Below are positions 7,301 through 9,819 of a DNA stretch of 9,819 nucleotides, piece after piece. Position 1 is the stretch's first letter; every line of letters starts with the position of its first letter. Source of the stretch: JBEIJQ01 sp040380145 (GTDB lineage: Bacteria; Bacteroidota; Bacteroidia; Chitinophagales; Saprospiraceae); NCBI GenBank assembly GCA_040380145.1, contig JBEIJQ010000117.1:1-9819 (forward strand), read 5' to 3'. Below the pieces are notes generated by a model. That model did not search any database, had not been told where the DNA came from, and saw nothing but the letters and a program-made list of their open reading frames with translations. The translations under genes and the position numbers were made by a program.

Positions 7301-9819
7301 CGGTGACCGATGCTGTCAAAGTGGTCGAGCCTCCGGCGCAAATGGATACCGAGGTTCCGGCTTCCACCTGTGGAAGTGCTGCGGAGGTGATCGTCAGGGT
7401 CGCTATATCGCAGCATCCCGTACCGTCGCAGATCTGGTAGGTCAGAGTGGTGCTGCCGGAGAAACCGGGTGACGGGGCAAATTCGATGCCTGCACCCACA
7501 ACCGTGGCGGTGCCATCGGTGAAGGGAGGCGGCACGACGATGGAAAGCGTCGACAGATCGATGGGGTTTGTACCAGGCGTGTCATTGGTCAGCACGGGCG
7601 CCGAAACACTCGCGGCGGCGGCACAGAAAACGACTTGATCGTTGGCGGCTGTGGGCGGCGTACCGTTGTTGATTTCCCGCAGCGTGATGTCATCGATGGC
7701 CAAGTCGAAACCGACCGCTCCGAAGTTGGCGTTGTTGATGCACATTGTCACCGAAGCATTCGCCCCTGAGTTGAAACCGATACCGTAAAACTGCCAGGTT
7801 TCGTTTTCGGGCAGCGCCGGCGTATTGCCCAACTGTTGGCCGTTGGCCGTGAATTCGAACACGGGAAGGGGCAGGGCCGGGGGGGCAGCGGGCAGCGGGT
7901 TGATGAAGTAGGCTCCGAAGCAGTAATCGCGGTTGGGGGTCACGTTGATCGTTTGGCACCAAATGTTGTTGTTGCCCGCCCCCACGTTGCCGGCGGGGAA
8001 GTCCACGATCATCATGTTGCCGTTGCCGGAGGTGTGGTCTCCGATGTTGTTCGACCAATCGGGATTGCAAGGGTTCGGGGAGGTCTGAACGGAGAAATCG
8101 TACTGGCACAGAATCCCGGTGCCGGCGTTGAAGCAGATCGTTCCCGGACAAGTGCTGTAGTCGTAATCGCTGGTGAAAAACTGGAAAGGGGTTGCCGCGT
8201 TGAAGTTCTCGAAACTGCCGTCGGCAACCAAGTTGGGCCCCCAGCAGCCGCCGCCGATGTTGCACGGCACCGGAGAAGTACAAGTGCCGGTGCCCGTGAC
8301 CGGTACATTGGGGCAAAGCCCGCCGTCGCCCACGCTGAAGTTGTAGGAAGTGCCGGTATTGATCGAGGTGCTCAAAAATGTCGCTCCGGCGATCGGGTTG
8401 CCGTTCACGAGATAGGTTCCATCGCCACCGGAAATCTGGAATGCCACCGTATAGGTCGCCCCGCCCAAAGCACAGATCTCTTGGATATTGGACACCGTGA
8501 CCGGCTGCGAAACCGTCAAAGTGCGGCTGCCCGTGCCCGTGCATCCCGAAGCGTCAGTCACCGTGACCGTGTAGGTTCCGGCCGTGGTGGCGGTCACCGT
8601 TTGTCCGGATGCTGCTCCGGCAGGAGTCGTCCACGCATAAGCGGCCGCGCCGGCCGGCGATGCTGTGAAGTCGTTCGGCGTCCCGGCACAAATCGCTTGG
8701 GTGCCGGAAATACCGACCGTGGGGTTGGACAGTTGCGTCACCGAAACGGATGTGGATCCGGTGCAACCGTTGGCGTCCGTGACCGTGACGCTGTAGCTGC
8801 CGGCAACGGTAGCCGTGACCGTCGCTCCGGATGCCGCGCCAGAGGGCGTCGTCCAAGCGTAGGTCTGCATTCCGGCCGGAGTGGCGGCCAGAACGGTGGA
8901 GGCTCCCGCACAGAAGGACAGGGTACCCGAAATACCCGCCGTGGGCAACGGGTTCACCGTCAGCACAAAACTTGCGGTTTCCGTACAACCGTTGGCATCG
9001 GTGGCAGTCAGCGAATAAGTGCCCGCTTGGTTGGCGGTGATAGGGGAACCATTATTGAGTCCACCGGGCGTTGACCAGTTGTAGGCGGTAAAGCCGGCCG
9101 AGGCTGTCAGCGTCGTGTTGGTACCGCTGCAGATGGAGGCATTGCCGGAGATGGACAAAGCGGGAGGCGTATTGAGCAACACAGTGGCGGTGGCGGTGGC
9201 GGTACAACCGTCGGCATTGGTGGCCGTCACGGTATAGGCCCCGGCTTGATCGGCCGTTGCCGTGGCACCAGTTGTTGCTCCCGATGGGGTCGTCCAAGCA
9301 AAGTTGGCGCCCGCAGGAACGCTGGCCGCTGTCAGTACCGATGTTTCGCCCGGGCACAGGGCAAGATCGCCAGTAATGCCCACCGAGACAGAACTGGACG
9401 AAACCACCGCTGAGGCAGTGCCGCTGCAGCCGCTGGCATCGGTCACGCTGACCGAGTATGTGCCGGCGGTGGAGGCGGAAATGCTTTCACCGGTGTTGAG
9501 TCCGCCCGGAGTATTCCAGTTGTAAGAGGCGGCACCGGCAGGTGTCGCGGTCAGCGTCGTAGAGGCGCCCGTGCAGATCACAAGGTTGCCGGTGATGCCG
9601 ACGGTCAAGCCCGGAGCGATGCTGATGGCGAATGTGGCAGTCGCCGAACAGCCGGCGGCGTCGGTGGCCGTCAGGTTGTAGGTACCGGCTTGGTTGGCCG
9701 TGATGGGATTGCCCGTGTTCAGGCCGCCGGGCGTTGACCAGTTGTAGGTCGCGAATCCAGCGGTGGCGGTCAAGGTCGTGCTCGAACCTGCGCAGATCGT
9801 AGCGCTGCCGGAAATGGAC
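1311..9819 (-). CDS. Giant T9SS-secreted repeat adhesin (SprB/PKD-like repeats, type B sorting domain); N-terminus outside window
   Basis: One uninterrupted frame of at least 2835 codons, open to the right edge. The frame continues in register with repeat sequence (ISGSATICAGSSTTL) up to base 9818, so the TTG at 9771-9773 is an internal leucine codon, not a start; the true start and signal peptide lie outside. The stop is TGA at 1311-1313, right after '...GDMVLIR'. In order from the N-terminal side the protein has six Ig-like repeats, an Ig-like spacer module, a jelly-roll domain, a cadherin-like domain, a PKD-like repeat, a SprB repeat split by a lamin-tail-like domain, mixed Ig/SprB repeats, an Ig-like repeat split by a second jelly-roll domain, four more Ig/PKD-like repeats, four SprB repeats, a final PKD repeat and a type B T9SS sorting domain. 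Such proteins are exported through the outer membrane and displayed on the surface or released. SprB of Flavobacterium johnsoniae is the known gliding adhesin of this kind. Here adhesion is inferred, the ligand is unknown and no catalytic motif is seen. There are no frameshifts. Confidence 0.93.
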   Translation of the reverse strand, partial: SISGSATICAGSSTTLTATAGFATYNWSTPGGLNTGNPITANQAGTYNLTATDAAGCSATATFAISIAPGLTVGITGNLVICTGASTTLTATPAGAASYNWNTPGGLNTGESISASTAGTYSVSVTDASGCSGTASAVVSSSSVSVGITGDLALCPGETSVLTAASVPAGANFAWTTPSGATTGATATADQAGAYTVTATNADGCTATATATVLLNTPPALSISGNASICSGTNTTLTASAGFTAYNWSTPGGLNNGSPITANQAGTYSLTATDANGCTETASFVLTVNPLPTAGISGTLSFCAGASTVLAATPAGMQTYAWTTPSGAASGATVTATVAGSYSVTVTDANGCTGSTSVSVTQLSNPTVGISGTQAICAGTPNDFTASPAGAAAYAWTTPAGAASGQTVTATTAGTYTVTVTDASGCTGTGSRTLTVSQPVTVSNIQEICALGGATYTVAFQISGGDGTYLVNGNPIAGATFLSTSINTGTSYNFSVGDGGLCPNVPVTGTGTCTSPVPCNIGGGCWGPNLVADGSFENFNAATPFQFFTSDYDYSTCPGTICFNAGTGILCQYDFSVQTSPNPCNPDWSNNIGDHTSGNGNMMIVDFPAGNVGAGNNNIWCQTINVTPNRDYCFGAYFINPLPAAPPALPLPVFEFTANGQQLGNTPALPENETWQFYGIGFNSGANASVTMCINNANFGAVGFDLAIDDITLREINNGTPPTAANDQVVFCAAAASVSAPVLTNDTPGTNPIDLSTLSIVVPPPFTDGTATVVGAGIEFAPSPGFSGSTTLTYQICDGTGCCDIATLTITSAALPQVEAGTSVSICAGGSTTLTASVTAGGTAPFTFVWDNGTGTASQTVAPVATTTFSVTVLDANGCSGTDSTVVTVLPGFSPALTATPATCGLSNGSVTATIGNIQAPLVITGIVDGPLTGGLPKGFELFVLQNIPDLSIFGIESANNGGGAVGPEFSFPAIAASAGQRIWIASDSPQFQNFFGFAPTYVQPFAANINGDDAIVLYQNGQIIDVFGNPTYANAATQTWRYTNGWAYRTTSTGPDGNAFVPGNWATRLNAFTVGTQTNATAVQPMPIGSYNNPASLTYSYQWSNGATTATVSGLAPGNYCVTMTDPNNCTASACVNVTGTPAATAQILPIGNTEFCFGEDVTLLADGGLFFAWSTGETTQAVLVDATLLASVTVTDADGCTASATLQITEFSEVIPSVSTDSVSCFGGADGSATATVNGGTPPYDYQWSDGQLSFDATNLIPGVYELTVTDAFACSATASVSIFEPTLLEVSSSATDGGCGGTGSIDLTATGGTPGYSFLWSNGATDGDLSGLAQGTYDVTVTDANGCQATLSDSVTVFPAPTAGIAPNGPTAFCFGGSVSLTGSGGISFLWSTGGTNSVSVISATGNIGLTVTDANGCTASANIGVTEFDALTLQLDSADARCFGASTGGIDLTVLTGSGVYTFAWSNGTSDEDLTAVAAGTYSVTVTDDNGCSTSGSATIGEPAELTVTTAITDAICFGSATGNAVATASGGTLPYIFLWSDGQASDTASFLAAGNYTVTVTDDNGCTTTANAGIDEPTSLQLSAAVTDGGCGGTGSIDLAIVGATAPYSFNWSNGETTEDISGLSAGTYAVTVVDGNGCTDSLSRIVSAFILPTATITASDTLSFCSGGSVDLTATGGVSFSWSNGANTANITVSTGSTLCVTVTDANGCTASACETVTVFGLPTANAGGDGVLCNLGQTTALNATATGGQSPYTFDWDNGLGQGAVQTVSPTVNTVYSVTVTDANGCTGSDAVEISVLQLSASNDTTICAGASVQLNVTGTNLLDVTWSPAGSLNDPNVPNPVATPTVTTTYVVTAIQQGGNLINNGDFSQGLTGFTSDYVVGFGGPFGPLSAEGTYEVATSPLNVHTNFANCADHTTGTGNMLVVNGSNVLGENIWCQSINVTPNTDYAFSAWLAAVEPTNPADLRFEINGTPLGQILNASGTVCNWQQFFATWNSGASTTAQICITNINTQASGNDFALDDLVFSPTCTVTDTVVVTVSSPVATASNDGPVCAGGTINLGATGGDSYAWSGPGGYAANGAAQTLSNATVAQSGTYTVTATDTLGCTATAATNVAINAAPVVDAGPNAALCFGNSAVITATANGGQAPYSFSWSNGAQGAAQTVSPVATTTFTVTATDANGCFGSDSVTITVNPLPTVDAGANTAICTGGTTTLEAAAANGTPGYTFNWDNGLGQGALQTVTPLGTTTYTVTVTDANGCSGTAQVTVTVNDNPVVTAGSDTTICAGESVLLNGSATGGTAPYDFVWDNGQTTATLPVSPATTTTYTVTATDANGCSGTAQATVTVSSLPTLAVSTTDANCNGACNGTATATPAGGNPPYTVTFLDANGNVLQSGPGTSISGLCAGNYSVELLDGGGISGCSATATFTINEPTALQASIAPTAATCGQSNGSLSVTASGGTGAPTFAWSPNVGNGATVTGLAPGQYSVTVTDANGCSVTLTENVAGSPALTATASATSTTCNAANGSVTVTVNTGTPNYTYAWTPNVGNANAANNLAAGTYTVTVTDAAGCTATVSTSVGTSSGIALDGTASPVECFGGNDGSISTTVTPAGGTYTYAWTGGATGANPTGLTAGTYFVTVTDANGCADVDTFTVANGISVSVDAGQDQTVLLGATVDLSATSPQNGNYLWTGPGTFTAQTPDTVFTAGIAGEYVFTVTLSVGNCSDSDVVTVTVFEEGQIAMPNAFTPNNDGTNDFYTPLVAGNLTIVEFVIFNRWGEEVFNSVKQNTLLWDGYYKGDEQPRDVYLWFVKYTDALGVERTLNGDMVLIR
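1314..1583 (-). other. Gliding-motility-associated C-terminal domain (T9SS type B sorting signal)
   Basis: The last 90 residues: 'MPNAFTPNNDGTNDFYTPL', 'VEFVIFNRWGEEVF', 'WDGYYKGDEQPRDVYLWFVK', 'YTDALGV', ending 'GDMVLIR'. The motifs P-N-A-F-T-P-N-x-D-G-x-N-D, I-F-N-R-W-G-x-x-V-F, W-D-G, P-x-D-V-Y and a final x-V-x-L-I-R define the type B C-terminal domain recognised by the type IX secretion system. Family knowledge: type B substrates such as SprB depend on a PorP/SprF-like outer-membrane partner. None is encoded downstream here, where the gene ends at a terminator facing a convergent operon. Confidence 0.93.
1584..1823 (-). other. Membrane-distal-to-CTD PKD domain without the paired cysteines
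   Basis: About 80 residues: 'VSVDAGQDQTVLLGATVDLS', 'NYLWTGPGTFTAQTPDTVFT', 'AGEYVFTVTLSVGNCSDSDV', 'VTVTVFEEGQ'. This is a classic PKD form (DAG-x-D-x-x-V-x-x-G, then W, then G-x-Y-x-F-T-V-T) and lacks the first of the two cysteines present in nearly all other repeats. It is the last repeat before the sorting domain, a position where a PKD domain is common in such proteins. Confidence 0.75.
1824..2753 (-). repeat. Four SprB-like repeats near the C-terminus
   Basis: Units are 2499-2753, 2274-2498, 2049-2273 and 1824-2048. The last three are 75 residues each, with 'ATCGQSNGSLSVTASGG', 'TCNAANGSVTVTV' and 'ECFGGNDGSISTTV' starts and a shared 'GxYxVTVTDAxGC' strand. The first unit is longer (85 residues) and atypical: it has four cysteines ('CNGACNG', 'GLCAGNYS', 'GCSATA') and 'VTFLDANGNVLQSG' in place of the usual Trp strand, so it may pack differently. 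SprB repeats are beta-rich stalk modules in T9SS adhesins. Confidence 0.82.
2754..3671 (-). repeat. Four Ig/PKD-like repeats (one type A, three type C)
   Basis: Units are 3441-3671 (type A, with 'YAWSGPGGYAANGAAQ' and 'SGTYTVTATDTLGCTATA'), then type C at 3213-3440, 2982-3212 and 2754-2981. The type C units begin 'PVVDAG', 'PTVDAG' and 'PVVTAG', carry 'FxWxNG' strands and end 'VTVN' or 'VTVS'. The unit at 2982-3212 is closest to the distant type C unit at 4410-4634: both have 'WDNGLGQGAxQTV', which no other unit has. Two cysteines per unit are conserved. Confidence 0.82.
3672..4409 (-). repeat. Ig-like repeat split by the second jelly-roll domain
   Basis: The first part (4215-4409) reads 'SNDTTICAGASVQLNVTGTN', 'VTWSPAGSLNDPNVPNPVAT', 'TVTTTYVVTA'. 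The last strand resumes only after the inserted domain, as 'CTVTDTVVVTVSSP' (3672-3713). In uninterrupted members of this repeat type the 'TTTYxVTx' strand is followed after a short turn by 'C-x-x-x-D-x-V-x-V-x-V'. The insertion therefore sits in the last hairpin loop of the domain. Confidence 0.65.
3714..4214 (-). other. Jelly-roll (carbohydrate-binding-like) domain, copy 2
   Basis: About 167 residues: 'LINNGDFSQGLTGFTSDYVV', 'CADHTTGTGNMLVVNGS', 'ENIWCQSINVTPNTDYAFSA', 'DLRFEINGTPLGQIL', 'NWQQFFATWNSG', 'AQICITNINT', 'NDFALDDLVF'. It is a paralogue of 7671-8246, with the shared DHT-x-G-x-GNM, NIWCQ-x-INVTPN-x-DY, W-Q-x-F and A-x-DD elements, and is shorter because it lacks the cysteine-rich loop. 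The 'NNGDFSQGLTGF' opening is typical of the galactose-binding-like fold in which the first strand is followed by a W or F near 'GLxGF'. The ligand is unknown. Confidence 0.68.
4410..6395 (-). repeat. Mixed block: three Ig-like (type B), five SprB repeats and one type C repeat
   Basis: Order along the protein: B (6174-6395), SprB (5952-6173), SprB (5730-5951), B (5517-5729), SprB (5292-5516), SprB (5067-5291), SprB (4848-5066), B (4635-4847), C (4410-4634). SprB units follow 'xCFGxxxGxxxxTxxGGxxPYxFxWSxG', 'L-x-x-G-x-Y-x-V-T-V-T-D-x-N-G-C' and end in E-P-T or similar. Type B units are about 71-74 residues with 'FCFGxxVxLxxxGGxxFxWSxG' followed by V-T-V-T-D-A-D/N-G-C-T-A-S-A. The pair SprB+B at 5517-5951 is clearly related to the pair at 4635-5066 (both have 'TDGGCGGTGSIDL' near the start), so groups of repeats were duplicated together. 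Every unit keeps two cysteines. Confidence 0.82.
6396..7142 (-). repeat. SprB repeat split by an inserted domain
   Basis: The N-terminal half is at 7056-7142 ('ALTATPATCGLSNGSVTATIG') and the C-terminal half at 6396-6527 ('LTYSYQWSNGATTATVSGLA', then 'PGNYCVTMTDPNNCTASACV'). Joined, the two halves make one ordinary SprB repeat of about 73 residues, matching intact units such as 2274-2498. The break falls where intact repeats have the short 'GGTxPY' turn between the second and third strands. The 176 residues between the halves form a separate domain (6528-7055). Confidence 0.72.
6528..7055 (-). other. Lamin-tail-like domain inserted in the SprB repeat
   Basis: About 176 residues: 'LVITGIVDGPLTGGLPKGFE', 'LFVLQNIPDLSIFGIESANN', a G-G-G turn, 'EFSFPAIAASAGQRIWIASD', 'FQNFFGFAPTY', 'ANINGDDAIVLYQNGQIIDV', 'FGNP', 'WRYTNGWAYRT', 'TGPDGNAFVPGNW'. 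The pattern of I-x-x-I-x-D-G-P, E-L-(F/Y)-V, D-L-S-x-x-G, the NINGDDAI-L element, the I-D-V-F-G strand and W-x-Y-x-x-G-W-A-Y-R is that of lamin-tail (LTD)-like domains in secreted Bacteroidota proteins, where they often accompany nucleases and other exported enzymes. No enzyme domain is seen here. The role is unknown; binding or structural is inferred. Confidence 0.7.
7143..7376 (-). repeat. PKD/Ig-like repeat (type C), single unit
   Basis: About 78 residues: 'VEAGTSVSICAGGSTTLTA', 'GGTAPFTFVWDNGTGTASQ', 'VAPVATTTFSVTVLDANGC', 'GTDSTVVTVLP'. The same type recurs at 4410-4634 and as three consecutive copies at 2754-3440. It differs from type A by the 'AG' start, the 'GGxxPYxFxWDNG' strand and 'xTVxPxxTTTYxVTVTDANGC'. 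Cysteines occur at the ICAG and NGC positions. Confidence 0.75.
7383..7661 (-). other. Cadherin-like (Big_9/tandem-95 type) domain
   Basis: About 93 residues with the typical order 'PTAANDQVVF', 'VLTNDTPGTNPIDLSTLSIV', 'GTATVVGAGIEFAPSPGFSG', 'TTLTYQICDGTGCCDIATLTI'. The A-N-D start, V-L-x-N-D, the F-x-P-x-x-x-F-x-G segment and Y-x-I-C-D are the usual marks of Ig-like cadherin domains in bacterial surface proteins. Only one copy is present, directly after the first jelly-roll domain. It contains adjacent cysteines (GCCD) near its end. Confidence 0.7.
7671..8246 (-). other. Jelly-roll (carbohydrate-binding-like) domain, copy 1
   Basis: About 190 residues with the hallmarks of the galactose-binding-like/CBM jelly-roll fold: an opening 'NLVADGSFENF', a central 'DHTSGNGNMMIVD', then 'NNIWCQTINVTPNRDYCFGAYF', 'VFEFTANGQQLGN', 'ETWQFYGIGFNSG', 'VTMCINN' and a closing 'FDLAIDDITLREI'. 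The opening G-x-F-E and closing A-I-D-D-I elements are typical of CBM4/9-like and related domains. A second copy lies at 3714-4214 and shares DHT-x-G-x-GNM, NIWCQ-x-INVTPN and the closing LDD. Copy 1 carries a long insertion with several extra cysteines (about 8080-8160). Sugar binding is a guess from fold resemblance; no ligand residues can be assigned. Confidence 0.65.
8262..8501 (-). other. Single Ig-like spacer module within the giant protein
   Basis: About 80 residues that do not follow the type A pattern: 'VTVSNIQEICALGGATYTVAF', 'ISGGDGTYLVNGNPI', 'INTGTSYNFSVGDGGLCPNVPV' and a closing 'TGTC'. It resembles a module common in Bacteroidota repeat proteins, of the form C-x-x-x-x-x-x-Y-T-V-x-F-x-I-S-G-G-x, then S-G-T-x-Y-x-F-x-V-x-D, then a final Cys. 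It separates the six-repeat block from the first jelly-roll domain and is followed by a Cys/Gly-rich linker ('CNIGGGCWGP'). The assignment rests on pattern resemblance only. Confidence 0.55.
8502..9819 (-). repeat. Block of six tandem Ig-like repeats (type A), the first cut by the window edge
   Basis: Protein repeats of 73-76 residues, with units ending at 9609, 9390, 9162, 8943, 8721 and 8502. Each starts with a 'xxGISGxxxICAG' strand and continues with 'TLTA', then a Trp strand ('YNWSTPGGLN' or 'YAWTTPSGA'), 'ITAxxAGTYxVTVTD' and a closing 'ANGCT/ASGCS'. Two cysteines per unit sit at fixed positions (ICAG and NGC) and could form one disulfide per domain. The first and fourth units are the closest pair: they share an exact 22-base stretch (9727-9748 and 9064-9085), exactly 663 bases or three units apart, pointing to a fairly recent duplication of a three-unit block or to gene conversion. 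These are beta-sandwich stalk modules by family resemblance. Confidence 0.85.

Noticed and set aside
9771..9773. TTG as start codon of the giant gene
   Set aside because: The frame stays open to the window edge and the upstream residues complete the first part of an Ig-like repeat, so this is an internal leucine.
1311..9819. Tandem repeats considered as a CRISPR array
   Set aside because: The repeats are coding, about 220 bases long, diverged and contiguous without spacers; no cas genes are present.

Overview
The window looks like chromosomal DNA from a member of the phylum Bacteroidota. The evidence is a giant surface protein built from SprB/PKD-like repeats that ends in a gliding-motility-associated C-terminal domain, the type B sorting signal of the type IX secretion system (T9SS), a machinery confined to this phylum. 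The sigma factor also has the 'SAQVVKNKKKRAVDALRKL' style of region 4 that is common there. The coding DNA is GC-rich, which would fit lineages such as Saprospiria better than typical low-GC Flavobacteriia, but the genus cannot be read from this window.

Layout. Positions 1-436 hold no supportable gene. They are very AT-rich (about 23% GC over 1-240 by hand count) and end in a striking run of homopolymer tracts and possible leader hairpins. On the + strand, 437-1063 encodes a sigma-70 family (ECF-like) sigma factor. It overlaps by 29 bases a 69-residue protein (1035-1244) that resembles the N-terminal segment of an anti-sigma factor but has no membrane segment. A perfect palindromic hairpin (1259-1290) then serves as a shared bidirectional terminator.

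On the - strand, everything from 9819 down to 1311 is one open reading frame of at least 2835 codons. Its start lies beyond the right edge of the window. It encodes a secreted, probably cell-surface, adhesin-like protein of about 28 beta-sandwich repeats (Ig/PKD-like and SprB-like, roughly 71-85 residues each). Interspersed are two related jelly-roll (carbohydrate-binding-like) domains, one cadherin-like domain and one lamin-tail-like domain. The T9SS type B sorting domain is at the C-terminus.

The most interesting architecture is nested. The lamin-tail-like domain is inserted inside a SprB repeat, and the second jelly-roll domain is inserted inside an Ig-like repeat, so the host repeat resumes after each insert. 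There are also higher-order duplications of repeat groups.

The sigma pair and the giant gene are convergent and share a terminator. No functional link between them is shown by the sequence. I see no CRISPR array, mobile element, tRNA or rRNA, and no enzyme active site in the giant protein. I found no clearly new biological system; the unusual points are structural details of the giant protein, the minimal sigma/anti-sigma-like pair and its leader region.
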